Source: Symsagittifera roscoffensis
Lineage: Eukaryota; Xenacoelomorpha; Acoela; Convolutidae
Direction: 5' to 3'
NCBI RefSeq assembly: GCF_963678635.1
Contig: NC_087069.1
Span: forward strand, 4,817,472 to 4,881,471
Length of the DNA: 64,000 nt
Part shown: positions 23,076 through 33,978 of the stretch, piece by piece
Layout of the letters: every line of letters begins with the position of its first letter
How positions within the stretch are numbered: the first letter of the stretch is position 1
Position numbers and translations under genes: made by a program
The notes under the pieces: model-generated
Database searches by the model: none
Told to the model about the DNA's origin: nothing
The model's input: only the letters and a program-made list of their open reading frames with translations

Positions 23076-23290
23076 TTACGAACCGTCTTTTTTCCAAGCT
23101 AATTTGAAAATATAAAAGTGTTCATTTATTTGTAAATTTCACGAACATTGGAAATTGCATAGCATCTTTTCTTTGCTTTATTTGTGGCTAGTGTTTGGTG
23201 CCTACTAAGCTTCAGTGGCTGAATGTTTAGTGTGTGATACTCTTAGTCTCGCAAGTTCGAATTTCAGAGTTAGCCGAATTTTTTCGGAGA
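23076..23290 (+). repeat. tRNA-like (SINE-like) repeat family B, copy 3
   Basis: Same body, then TGGCTGAATGTTTAGTG (23,217-23,233) and GCAAGTTCGAATTTC (23,251-23,265). These are the best-preserved A-like and B-like boxes of the three copies. The three copies differ from each other by many substitutions and look old. Confidence 0.55.
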
Positions 23291-23906
23291 TTTGGTATTG
23301 TGAATTTTGGTTTTTCGCATTCGTTGGAGAATCTGACTCATGATTTCATAACTTTCAAACTATTTTCAAGTGGTTATATACATTCCTCGAGTACCCATTG
23401 AGCTACCTGCACCCCCCTCCCTCCCCGAGCCAGAATGGTGATGGGGGATACTCAATTGATCCGAATTAATTTGTTTTTTTTTTGTACGGTTAAAAAAATG
23501 ATGAATGTGTTTTTTGGTCGTTCACGGTACCAGTTTTCCGTGATCTAGAAAAATAATGACAGGAGAAATATTGTTTTGCAGTTCAACAAAGCTTTTGTTA
23601 TTTTTGAAGGAATGCGAGTAGTGTTAGCCAGACAGAAAACATTAGCTTGGGCTTATATTTAGATGCAAAAGAGCATCATAATAATTTTTGTCACGCTGTT
23701 CCATAAATTATTTTCAAGAAAAATCCTGCGGATGTAAGCTGACGGGGGCTATCTATGTATTTTTTCTTAGTTCAGTGGTTCTTCAAAGACCATCAGCAGT
23801 CTGTATGGTTCCTCGTATATCAAAAAATGATAGGGTCCGCGTTCACTGTTTGATGAGTTTTTATTTACTTGAAGTGTGAAGAACTTTCAATTTGCAAGTT
23901 TTTCAG

Positions 23907-23930
23907 ATGGTGCAATGGTATGAAAGGTGA
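23907..23930 (+). promoter_or_regulatory. Short upstream ORF overlapping the USB1 start
   Basis: An ATG at 23907 opens a seven-codon frame (MVQWYER) whose TGA stop overlaps the A of the USB1 ATG, giving the TGATG stop-restart arrangement. It lies directly after a TTTTTCAG acceptor-like site. Whether it is in the mRNA and affects translation is inference. Confidence 0.4.
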
Positions 23931-25093
23931 TGAGTTTACAGTTACTGCAAAGTTACGGCCCAGAAGATAACGACGAAACCGAAAGTGAATCTTCTCCAAA
24001 TGACGATAGTCAGCCTGATTGTGAAAGATATTGCAACGGCAATACTTTTCATAAAGCGGAAAGCAATACAAGAAATCTAGAAAAGCTATCTGAAAATGAA
24101 TTGAGCCAAAAAACAAGCAATGGATGTAAAGAGGAACCGATAACTGCAATACCGATAACTGCCATTAGGAAAAATAGTTCCTATCAAATTGAAAGCGTCC
24201 CGTTTGATCGCGGAGATTTGGATTTTTTGAATGATTATCAAAATTTAATGGATAATTATTCTTCTATAGAAACACAAAGCTACTGCCAGAAATATGAGTT
24301 TAATCTAGCACGCGAACCTGACTTCAAACAAAATCAAGAACTGGAACGCTTCAAGGAACGGGAAATTAATTCCGAAATTGCGCGTGAACAGAATAAAAAT
24401 GGTAAACTAAAACGTGAACTTAATCCGAATAGTAGTTGTGAACTTAATAACAGCGAAACAAGAAAGGTCAAAAGAGTTCGTACTTTCGAACACGAAGTTG
24501 GAAATTGGAGTTCTTTTTTCTACGTTCCATATCCGAATTCGACCGATTTGCTGAAAATTCTACAACCGCATTTGTCCAAGTTCGAATCTGAGGGGTTCTT
24601 TCTATGCAAAGATTTCCATATAAGCTTATCCAGAACTTTAGTCTTGAAGCATTTCATGATAGACTCCGTGTTTTTGTCTATGAAACCATTGTTGTTTAAA
24701 CTTAACTCCGCGCAATGTTTGTTGGAAGGAGTTAAACCCTTTCAAAATGACGAAAAAACAACCAGTTTTATTTCATTGACTGTAGCTACAGGATCAAATT
24801 TACTCAACCAAATCATTGATATTATCAACAAAAAAGTTTGCGATGTGTACAAATTTCCTCATTTTTACGAAAATCGTGATTTGCATATGAGTTTGTTCTG
24901 GAAAAATGGACCAATAGACGAAGTTGCGTTCCAATTAGCCAGAGATCTGGATCAAATTTTGGACCAATATACAGCGGAGCAAGGCACAATGTACTTCAGT
25001 GCAGTGTACGATGACGTTTTGACTTTTGAAATTGAAGAAGTCATTTTTAAATCAGGATGCAAAACTATGTTACTACCACTGAACTGTATATAA
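23930..25093 (+). CDS. USB1: USB1, U6 snRNA 3'-end phosphodiesterase
   Basis: A single-exon gene of 387 codons. USB1 (Mpn1) is a nuclear 2H phosphoesterase that trims and caps the oligo(U) tail of U6 snRNA. Both HxS motifs are present: HISLSRT (His at about residue 230) and HMSLFW (His at about 319), in the correct order and spacing. Flanking family signatures are visible: RVRTFEHEVGNWSSFFYVPY, the 'VLKHFMIDSV' helix, 'EKTTSFISLTVATG', 'FPHFYENRDLHMS' and the C-terminal 'FKSGCKTMLLPL'. The N-terminus (QSYGPEDNDETESESS) has the acidic start typical of the family. Residues about 45-175 are a longer charged, Glu/Asn-rich linker than in the 265-residue human protein. The start is the ATG at 23930; the in-frame GTG just before it is not a plausible eukaryotic start. 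A splice-acceptor-like TTTTTCAG ends at 23906, so an untranslated 5' exon is possible. Confidence 0.93.
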   Translation: MSLQLLQSYGPEDNDETESESSPNDDSQPDCERYCNGNTFHKAESNTRNLEKLSENELSQKTSNGCKEEPITAIPITAIRKNSSYQIESVPFDRGDLDFLNDYQNLMDNYSSIETQSYCQKYEFNLAREPDFKQNQELERFKEREINSEIAREQNKNGKLKRELNPNSSCELNNSETRKVKRVRTFEHEVGNWSSFFYVPYPNSTDLLKILQPHLSKFESEGFFLCKDFHISLSRTLVLKHFMIDSVFLSMKPLLFKLNSAQCLLEGVKPFQNDEKTTSFISLTVATGSNLLNQIIDIINKKVCDVYKFPHFYENRDLHMSLFWKNGPIDEVAFQLARDLDQILDQYTAEQGTMYFSAVYDDVLTFEIEEVIFKSGCKTMLLPLNCI

Positions 25094-25527
25094 ACTTGAT
25101 TGTCTCAGTATTTTAAGTTGCAAGTAGAATTCAAAAGTTTCAATATTTACCGTTTTGCATACCGCTAGATCAGGGTTTTCAACACTTTTACTGAATATCT
25201 ATTTTTCAGAGTTAAAAAATTATATTAATCAAAAGTCAAAAAATTTGCATTTTTTTGAACTTTTGTGTTGCTTAGACTAGAGTATTGTTAATTGCCATAC
25301 TTCTCTTGTTTTCTCCCGGTCATTTCTTTGTTTTGACCAACATATTTGTGTTCTAATACAATTCATTGGATTCTGAAAAAACGTTGTTCATGATAATATA
25401 ATATCAAAATGAGCGTTTTTTTTTCATCAGTGGAACTAGTTGAAAAGTTGAGTGGAACTAGAAGATAGGTTGTTGTGCTAACATAACAGATACTTCTATG
25501 AAAAGAATTCGGCGCAGTATTTATTAC

Positions 25528-25533
25528 AATAAA
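25528..25533 (+). terminator. Candidate USB1 polyadenylation signal
   Basis: The first clear AATAAA after the USB1 stop, about 435 bases downstream. Confidence 0.35.
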
Positions 25534-25705
25534 CTACTTTCTTTGTCCTAAACTTAGAGTACTTAAACCCCTAAATTTACCTCTATACACAATTACTCAC
25601 AAAATTTAAGGAAGGACAGCTGCTAAAAAATTCGCTTTATAGGTCGTTTTTTTTTAAATTTCTGTAACATCACCGGTGGACTGATTTTTCAAAATTTTGG
25701 ACCCT

Positions 25706-28120
25706 CGTGTATTAAGATAGGTTATACCCTATCCGATCTACACCCTATGTACTAACATAGGGAATAGATTTCCCAATGTATTAAGATATGTTAAAGGTTT
25801 CAGATAGTAAGTTTCGAGAATGGTAAGTTTGCTGTATGGCACCCGATATCGCCGATACAGCAATGTTTAAGATTTTAAATGGTTTCCTAATCAAAAAACA
25901 TTAAGTCGTTAGCCCAAACGCAGTGTTAAAATGTTTTTTGAAAAAAAGAATAATTACAGAAAAAATGCATTAGTTTACAGCATCGTATATAATTTTACTA
26001 CATAATCTCTTGCAAACTTAGTTGTTTAGTATGTATTCCATCACATTCAACTTCCCGTTTATGGAAAAATAGCTCAGTTCTTTTTTAGTTTGTTCATAAG
26101 TTGCAACTGCATGGTTAATCGTTTTAAATCCTCTATTAGTTGACTTCAATTTCACCTCATCTAGTACTTCTCAATACTTTGCCATCGGTCCATCTCCAGC
26201 GTCTTCTAATCCGCGTAATAATCAGTTGACTTGTGTAGACAGATATTTTCTGAATTCGGTAGTGTGCAGCCGAGCTTCAACATTTCTTTCCCTTTGTCAT
26301 GATAAACTTCAATCATTTTTTGCATAGCTTCAAGGGTAGAAACAACATCTTTGTTATTGTACCACTGTAGAAAATCGCGAAATGTTGTCATTTGTTCCTG
26401 TTCTCATATAGATTTCAAGTAATTGTAGTTTTCCAGTCCCATATGTTTAAGGAAAAGCAGAAAGTCAGAACTTAGTTCCATTGCAAAGTTTGGTTTTTCA
26501 GTTATGATTTGTTAAGAAAAGTCTGCCATAAAAGTTTTCAGATAATATCCAATAGATTAGCTCTTATTTCAATCACCAAAATTTTCGTTTAACTACACCA
26601 ATAAATTCCATTTCTACCATGTACTTATCTATTCCATTTCGAGTGCTTTAAATGGTTTCAGTTCTCTCACACTTAACCTGTTTTTTGAAACTTTACAAAA
26701 ATCAAGATTAAGAAGAGACTTTACGAATATTTTGCTAGTATTTGATTCTAATTGGTAGAAAAACCGTAGTTCTGATGGCAACATTCAAAGTAGTTTCTCA
26801 ATTAGAGAATTTTTACCTGCTAATCGTAAACTTGCCAAAAAACAAGGTAAAGTTCAAACGTTTTAGGTTTAACACTAATTTTACCTCTACAAGCAAATTG
26901 ATGCTATTTTCCACCTAAATTCCCTAGTGATGCCTTAACGTTCATGCAAATGTGAAATCAATGGCGAAACACTATATGAAGCAGAAAGCAGGAATTAACT
27001 TAGAAAATAAGGCTTCTTCGCAAAATTCATGATAAATTATGTTGTAGAAGCAAAAGAGATCATGAACAATTATGAAGAGTTTTTTGCCGAAATGTAGCCT
27101 ATGCTTATGTTCAGTTTTTGCCAAGATCGCTTCAGTACTAGTACAGTTTGATCAGCAGAAAATCTGTGGAGTTTGAGAAAAAAAAGTGATTTTTCACCAC
27201 ATATAATTGATTTTTGTCAATTAACAGATGTAGTTTTCGAAATTTTTCTCTAAAGTTTCCTCCACTTTGTTCCATTTTTAAATAGCACGATAATTGTGAT
27301 AAATTCTTGGATAAAATATGAGGTTGTGTCAATATAGTAAGACTTTTGAATTTTTCCAGAATTTGCATTGATTTTAATCCTTGACAAAAAACGAGGAAGT
27401 ATCGAATCATGAACTTTTTTTATGAAATTTCAATTGCGCTTGCTATTAATGATCAATGGAAATTTCTTTGTTAACTAAGCTTGCCTTTACTTTGACAAAG
27501 AAAAACCTGCGAAGAAAACATGAGTGGAAAAAACTGGATATATGCCGAGTCTAATATGAAACACTTACGTACTTGTTCAAAAAATATGGTAATTTTCACG
27601 ATTCTTCCGATAAATCGAATTTTTCCGCATGGGTTTAGCTGGTCTGAGCGTTGTTTTTAGTTTTCTCAGCACTATAAATCATGCATCTTAGCTTAAAATA
27701 GATCCAATTTTGTCTTATTTTTTTGAGGAAAAATGAAGAAAAAAACGCAGAATTTTAATCAAAGTTTTGTTTCATTGTCCTAACTTGATACCAATTAATC
27801 AATAATTTGGTGTTTCAGTCTGTTCACATAAAATAAATTTGTTTTTTTTTGTGATTAGATGAAGAATGAATACAAAAATTAATCAAAAACTCGAGATTTC
27901 TCAAAATTTTTCCGAAAAATTGAGCTTTTTCCCAAAAATTTTTGCACAAAACACTTACCATCTGAAACTTAACATCCGAAACTAATTATAAGACGTTGAG
28001 AAATCTATTCCCTATACTAATACATTCGATTTATATCATTCGCGTTTCGAATCTTAAAAAGTGCTGTATCGGCAAAATCTGATGCCTCCAGCCTATCTTA
28101 ATACATGAGAATCTACACCC
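25706..28120. mobile_element. Decayed element with inverted ends enclosing a DNA-polymerase-like relic
   Basis: The left end (25,706-25,865) and right end (27,950-28,120) are diverged inverted repeats. The left has GTGTATTAAGATAGG, ATAGGGAATAGATTT, TTTCAGATAGTAAGT and CCGATACAGCA; the reverse complement of the right has TGTATTAAGATAGG, CCGATACAGCA, ATAGGGAATAGATTT and TTTCAGATGGTAAGT. The blocks are partly reordered, so the termini have rearranged or are composite. The 2.1 kb between is AT-rich and holds the relic at 26,043-26,510. Long inverted ends plus a polymerase relic suggest a Polinton/Maverick-like element, but no target duplication, integrase or capsid gene was found. Confidence 0.5.
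26043..26510 (-). pseudogene. Relic resembling a Polinton-type DNA polymerase B ORF
   Basis: The minus strand reads, N to C: ELSSDFLLFLKHMGLENYNY, an in-frame stop, EQEQMTTFRDFLQWYNNKDV, LEAMQKMIEVYHDKGKEMLK, GCTLPNSENICLHKSTD, a stop and frameshift, then VLDEVKLKSTNRGFKTINHA and VATYEQTKKELSYF. I recognise both halves from large repeated ORFs in cnidarian and other invertebrate genomes that carry B-family DNA polymerase motifs. In that family the palm region lies between the two halves, so a large internal deletion is inferred. This is recall, not a search result. At least two stops and one frameshift make it non-functional. Confidence 0.5.
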
Positions 28121-29435
28121 CACCCCCACCCGATTTTGCCCCTAGATATACTCCTGCTTATTTACCTAATGCTTTGAATCTAAAAAGTTTCGATGTTTTT
28201 TGAGATTGATTTTGTGATTGTCTGGACTTTTTTGTTACTTAGAACAAAATTAATCATCAACGTTTTTTTGATTGTAATAATTCTCGTTTTTTTCTAGTTC
28301 TTTCTTCATCAGTAACTTCGTTGAAAGCCCTCTTTCTTTGCTAAGTCCTCGACGTCAACCTGTTTAAATCCTTTACTCGTTGTTTAAATGATTCTAGTCT
28401 TTAACTTGCTTTTCATGTGTGTAAAGTATTCTTTTATTTCAAAAAGCCAAGATGATATATGTTTTTTGAACTCATTTTTTAAAAATGCATTTAAATTTTC
28501 TGACGTTTTTTTTTTCATCTTGACTTCTTTCAAAAATAATTCAAAAACTGAAAAACTTTTTTTTTACTACTGGGTGTTAATTGAATGTTTTGAAACTGAA
28601 TGTGGACTTAGTGTTTTTACAAAAGTTGAATCAAGTAAAAGTTAATTGTGTTGAAACTGGTCTGCTCTATTTGCGTTTGAAAGTGTGTCCAATCGATTTT
28701 TGTTCCGAGCATTTGAAAAATGACGAGGAATTTTGTATTGGATGTGTTTTAATTTTTTCTCTTTTATTTTCCATGCAAATTCAGGCAAATAGTCATCGGA
28801 ATGGAATGAGTGATTTTCATATTCAAGCACTTTCAGTCGTGACTCGAACTACATATCAAAATGCTGCAAATTTACTCTCATTGTCGAGAAAGGCGTTTAA
28901 ATTTTTTTATTTTTGTTCTAATTTTTTAAAGAAACCTAGCGAACAGGCTTGCTTAGCTTAATTCAATGCGCTTACAGTTTTTTTCTATTTCTGCCTAACA
29001 TTAGTTTTACCCAAGTTTTGTTTTTCTAGTCATTAGGAAACTTATTTGAAAAACTTTTCTTAATGAATTTTTTACAGATTATGGTCGGAATATTGTGTGC
29101 TACTTGCTTAATACTCGGCTATCCTTATTTTTCCCAAATTTTCTGATGTTTTCATGGGATCGGGTAAGGATGAAAAGTCAGGCTTAGGAACTTACTGATT
29201 TTTATCAAAGATTTCTATTATCACTCGTGAATTTGATTGATTGCGAATATGGTATCTACTTCAAAAACCGTTATGAGTAGTCGAATCAGAACTAAATTGG
29301 CTCGAATATGATAGGAGTAGTTTGTATTGAGCCCTAATACTGCTATTCGGCGCAGTGCTCTAAAAGTCACCCCACACATAGTTCATAGTGAAAGTAAATA
29401 GTTAAATTTTTTCTTTTGATTTCTGTTTCTCGGAC
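28121..29435. other. Intergenic, no gene recognised
   Basis: AT-rich. A family C repeat copy lies at about 28,695-28,950. Open frames of up to 126 codons here are within or next to this repeat and show no recognisable domain. Confidence 0.5.
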
Positions 29436-29992
29436 AGAAAGAAAGAAAGAAAGAAAGAATTTATTTCTTCAGACAATTAAATGCAAAAAATACAGAAAAT
29501 GAAGAAACACAATTTTAATAGTCATCATTGAATTTATCTGACATTTTGTATAACATATCTGAAGAGGATAGACCAAGGGCCCGCTTGACGTCTACCCTGG
29601 TAGTAGTAAGACACGAAAAGTATAATAACTATAAATAAAAAGTATTTAAATAAAAAAAAAATGAAAATTTTTTCAATTAGTTTTTTTTCCACTCCTTTCG
29701 ATAACATTTTTTTCGAGAATTTATTTAGAGGATCCGGATCATGATTGCATCTTAGCTTAGTGAGCATCAGTTAAAACCAAGGATCGTAATGAAAATTTTT
29801 TTTTTTTCAAGTAATTTTGGAAATTTCATTTTTTTTCAAAAAAAAAATGCGATTATCTCGAAAACCACAAGGATTTGGAGCTTCATATTTTCAGCATGGA
29901 TTCGCAGCCCATAATTGAAGTCTGATACAGGTTAACCAAAGGGTAAAATTTTTGGTAAATAAAAATATGGTACTATTGATTAGACATTAAGA

Positions 29993-32645
29993 TTATTTAT
30001 CGAAAATAAAATTTGATAACTCATTATTTCCTAAAATGTATAAATACTTTAATTTGTGAGCTGCCGTAAGCACCTGGCTTGCATTTAGAGACTGCGAATT
30101 AATTGGCATAATTCCGTTTTCCTGAAAAATATTGAAAAGTTTGGTTCCCCGTTTAGTTAAAGAGTGGTTTTCTATTTGGGTTTTTGGCTTACATATTTTC
30201 AGTAAGTTTTTTTCCGATCGTCTGGTTCTTTCAATAGAATTATCAAAAGTAAGAAGCGAGTTCAGATAATTTTCTGAATGCAGGTTCGATAGTGACCTTA
30301 ATAGAAACTTGAAACACTCATAAATATACAATTCATGAACTAAGTATTTTGTGCTTAACAAATATATCTGACACGCTTTCGCAATTGTTTCGATAAGAAA
30401 TGAGTCGGATAAGTTTTTTCTGTAATTCAAAAAGCGGAAGTAATGCATTGTAGCTTGTGCAACCGTATACTAAAATTCCATACTGAATGATAGACCTAAT
30501 GTTTGATTCATAATACCTAAACATAACAGAGCTCGGCACGTAATGCCTTGTTTTAGCAATTATTCCACATTGTTTTCGTAATTTTTTTCTGGCAAAATCA
30601 ATATGATTAGAAAATCCTAGTTTGAAATCAATGTTAATACCTAGGTATTTCCAATATATTTCTGACGATAAGTTTTTGCCATCATATAATATTGTTTCAT
30701 TAGAAGCGCTTTTCCTAGTGAAATTTATTTGAACTGTTTTTTTTTTCATAATAAGTGAGAGCCTATTAGCGGCAAGCCATTTCGCAACTGCATTAAAGTC
30801 ATCACTCAGTTTTTTGAGTGATCGATCTATTGCTACTAAAGTGGTATCATCGGCAAACAAGTATACTTCCGAGTTATTGACAACGTTTGGTAGATCATTG
30901 ACATATAAAAGAAAGAGAAGTGGACCTAAAATGGATCCTTGTGGAACACCGCTGTTAATTGTTAGAAAATTTGATCGCACACCAGATATCTCTACACATT
31001 GCTTACGATTTGACAAATAGCTCACTATCCATTGTATACATTTACCTACAATACCATAATATGGCAATTTTTTACTTAAGATATCATGATTTAGGGTATC
31101 AAAGGCCTTCTTTAAATCAAGGAATATTGATGGAATGAAATTCTTATTTGAAAGGCGCAATTTTTTGGTAACCTCGGCGATGGCATCAATGGTGTTGTGT
31201 TTGATTCTGTATCCAAACTGTTTACAGTATATCAAGTTAAATTGCTCTAAATAATTATATATTCGGTTGAACATCACACGTTCGAAAATTTTACCTGACG
31301 TCAAAAGCAAAGCAATTGGCCTGTAATTGTTTAATTCTTATTTGGATCCATCCTTGTGAAATGGCAGTGTTTTTGCTTGGGATAACTCGGTGGGAAAGAC
31401 TGCTTGCCTATTGGAAGCATTGATCAGTATTGTTAAGCTTGGTATAATTGCATACGCACATGCTTTCAGAATATTATTACTAACATCATCTAGCCCTACG
31501 GAGGCTTTTGATTTTAAATCGGTTAGAATTGAGGCAATTTCGTTTTCATTAACTGGTTTTAGGTATTTTGATACAATTGGCTCCTTAATTCTAATTTCTA
31601 ATTCAGGAGTTGATAACTGTTTCACCAATTTATCTGCAATTTGTCCAAAAAAGTTGTTGAAGTCGTTTGCAATTGTCTGTGGATCTGTATGCCTATCGCC
31701 ACTTTCACTAAAAATATCACTGACATCTCTATTACTTCCATTCGATCCTTTTAACTTACTTAAAAATTTATGTATTTGTCTGGAGTCGCCAATACATGTT
31801 TGAAATTTCTTCATATAAAATTTTTTCTTAGAGCTTCTGATTTCTGATCTAACTCTGTCATTTAATTCCTTATACCGCAGCTTAATCAAGTGATTATATT
31901 TACTTTGCACCAATAAATGATGCTGCTTATTTCTTTTCGTGATGAGGTTTTTAATTTTATTTGATATCCACGGAGGACACTTGGTGGTTTTATTAACTTT
32001 TTTGATCATTGGGGCAAATTAGTCTAAAACTTCAATAAGCGTTTTGTGAAACCTTGAAAAAGTTTTATTTACATTTTCAATTTCCTTAAATTGTTCATTT
32101 CATGCAATAATACGAAGTTGAAATTTTGAACCTTCTCCGCACTCTTTAGAAAAGACGTATCTCTTACCAGGATTGCTTCATTATCATTATCTGAACTGTC
32201 TTTATTGAATTTCATTATAACCGGATAATGATCTGCAAAATTTTGATGAGTTAACTCACTCACAATTGAATCACTATCATTTGTAATAAAATGATCTAAA
32301 AATGTTTCTGAATTTTCTTCAACCCTTGTGGGTGAAAAACTAAAGACTGAATCCGTTTGATTATATTGCATCGATGTATTTTCATCAATGGAACAATCCA
32401 AAACTTTAGTTATTTTAACTTCTTTTAGTGCTTGAAACAAGATTCCTCCTCCTCTTGTTGGCCTGGGCTTGAATACAACCTTGTATCCACTTAACTTATA
32501 TAGTTTTTCATCATCCTCTTTATCTAGCCATGTTTCAGTGACAGCTACTATATTAGGCGGTGACTCCAGACTATACTAGCGCTTCTAATTCTTCGCTGTG
32601 TTTTTCTAACGATCTAGCATTTATAAGTAGCACACTAATTGGCAT
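29993..32645 (-). pseudogene. LINE ORF2: endonuclease-reverse transcriptase, broken
   Basis: Starts at the ATG at 32,645 (MPISVLLINARSLEKHSEEL), 39 bases after the ORF1 stop. The endonuclease N-terminus (VAVTETWL, RPTRGGG) and C-terminus (FADHYPVIMKF) are present, but the catalytic middle is missing. The linker is at 32,009-31,338 (CPPWISNKIKNL). A single in-frame TAA at 31,338-31,340 interrupts the reading just before NNYRPIALL. Reverse transcriptase motifs follow: DLKKAFDTLNHDIL, SGVPQGSILGPLLFLLYVND and the catalytic LFADDTTL. A one-base shift near 30,345 moves the C-terminal part (HELYIYECFKFL) to another frame. Lesions: a break near 32,575, an internal endonuclease deletion, a shift near 32,070, the stop and the C-terminal shift. 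Confidence 0.88.
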
Positions 32646-32684
32646 TGTATCAATTTAAGCACATGCTTTTTTCAATTTTGGTTG

Positions 32685-33626
32685 TTAGTTAGTTACAAAG
32701 CATTGCTCTAGATCAGCTAATTGATATTTCATTTTCAACCCTCCCTCAAACAATCCCTTGATGGTCTGCACCCTTGAATCTCCAGTTAGTTTGTAGTTTA
32801 TTGTTCCCTCTCTTGTCCATACATTTTCAATTCTCGTATCTGTCTTCATCATATTAAAAAACTTCACTCTTGCCAGCGTTAGATCCTCAAAAACCTGTTC
32901 ATTTTTCAGTTCATCGATGTCTTTGAATTTCGTCTTATTTCTTAAAAGATCTATTCCTGAGCTCCTATTAGCGAATCGGGCAATAATAGGTCTCGGTCCT
33001 TGTGATCGGGTGGGAAGGCGATGGGCGATTGAGATATTGCTTTTTTCCAGGTTACTGCCCACTTTATTTGCAATATCGATCACCTTTACTGTAGTGGCGT
33101 CACTTGATTCCCAATTTTGGCGATTGTCGTTTGTGGCGTTTTCTGGAATTCTCATTATCCGGACGTTTTCTCTTTTTATATATGTTTCAATCACTTCTGA
33201 TTCGGACAAAGCTTTGAAGGTCATTTCTCGACTTTGCCACGCCATCTGTCTTTTCACTTCGTTTTTTACTTCCAGTTTTGCTTCTCCTATGGCTTTGTTT
33301 AGCATCTCCTCGAATGTCGTTTTCAAACTTTCTTTCATTTTTTGAACAATTTCGGGAATTATTGCTTTCATCTTTTCTTCAATGGTGTCTGAGATGGTCC
33401 TTGAAAAATCTCCTCCTTCAATAATAGAGTCGAGTGGACTTAGATCGATTTTTTGTCGCTTTTCTCCTTTTCTGACTAGTGTGAATGGCGTCTGATCCTT
33501 GTATCTCAATACTGGAATTGTTTGCTCCTCGGTCGTCATTGTTTGATCCTCCGCGTTGTTCTCAGTTTGCGTCTCCGCCACAATATTTGTCTGCATTTCG
33601 CTCTCCTGCATTTGGTTTTCCATCAT
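32685..33626 (-). CDS. LINE ORF1 RNA-binding protein
   Basis: An intact 313-codon frame. The N-terminus is charged and Gln/Glu-rich; residues about 65-150 form a likely coiled coil (IEEKMKAIIPEIVQKMKESL and onwards). Then comes an L1-ORF1p-like RRM and C-terminal domain: NVRIMRIPE, AHRLPTRSQGPRPIIARFAN and FEDLTLARVKFF. Proteins of this type coat the LINE RNA and act as nucleic-acid chaperones. It is intact although ORF2 is broken, so the copy is only moderately old or was recently silenced. Confidence 0.8.
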   Translation of the reverse strand: MMENQMQESEMQTNIVAETQTENNAEDQTMTTEEQTIPVLRYKDQTPFTLVRKGEKRQKIDLSPLDSIIEGGDFSRTISDTIEEKMKAIIPEIVQKMKESLKTTFEEMLNKAIGEAKLEVKNEVKRQMAWQSREMTFKALSESEVIETYIKRENVRIMRIPENATNDNRQNWESSDATTVKVIDIANKVGSNLEKSNISIAHRLPTRSQGPRPIIARFANRSSGIDLLRNKTKFKDIDELKNEQVFEDLTLARVKFFNMMKTDTRIENVWTREGTINYKLTGDSRVQTIKGLFEGGLKMKYQLADLEQCFVTN

Positions 33627-33863
33627 CTATCGTCTCTGAAACTATTTAATAAGTTTATCACAACAATTAGGCTAAAAGATTTGAATTTTTGAGCAGATAC
33701 ATATTTTGCTGTGAGCGCAAAACGCTAGATTCACTTTTTCTGGTTGAGGATCTTAAAAACAGACCTTCAGGTCTCATAAAGACCTACCAATTTATTGTAA
33801 GTCAAGAATTTAGCTTGTTTTTATTTTAATATAAAATACCCCTAGATTAGACTGGAAACAATT

Positions 33864-33869
33864 TATTAT
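33864..33869 (-). terminator. Candidate polyadenylation signal of the MACPF gene
   Basis: AATAAA on the minus strand, about 110 bases after the MACPF stop; a second one lies near 33,818. Confidence 0.4.
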
Positions 33870-33978
33870 TTTTATTTACTTCAACTCTACGAGAGTGTCA
33901 GTGACAATAACTTTTTACCCATATCCCATCCCAATTGCAACCCCCCCCAACCAGATCTCCAGCCTGCTGATTAAGCGA

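Larger units (their letters stand above)
21470..23905. other. Intergenic region with tRNA-like repeats
   Basis: AT-rich spacer between the peptidase and USB1 genes. It contains a C run near 22,126-22,138 and two copies of family B. No open frame in it resembles a known protein. Confidence 0.6.
29436..33626 (-). mobile_element. Near full-length, inactivated two-ORF LINE (jockey/CR1-type)
   Basis: A non-LTR retrotransposon on the minus strand. ORF1 (33,626-32,685) is intact. ORF2 (32,645-29,993) carries remnants of an endonuclease and a reverse transcriptase with several lesions. A 3' UTR of about 530 bp runs to AATAAATTCTTTCTTTCTTT (minus strand), so the 3' end is a (TTCT)n microsatellite at about 29,436-29,462. 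Microsatellite tails are common in CR1- and jockey-group LINEs. The exact 5' boundary and target duplication were not identified; sequence between 33,627 and the MACPF gene may include the 5' UTR. Confidence 0.85.

Noticed and set aside
23927-23929. GTG start for USB1
   Set aside because: Eukaryotic USB1 would use the ATG at 23,930, three bases later.
27138-27410. 90-codon minus-strand frame inside the inverted-end element
   Set aside because: AT-rich, no similarity I can recognise, and no continuity with the polymerase-like relic.
31390-31803. 137-codon plus-strand frame
   Set aside because: Antisense of the LINE ORF2 linker; no independent content.
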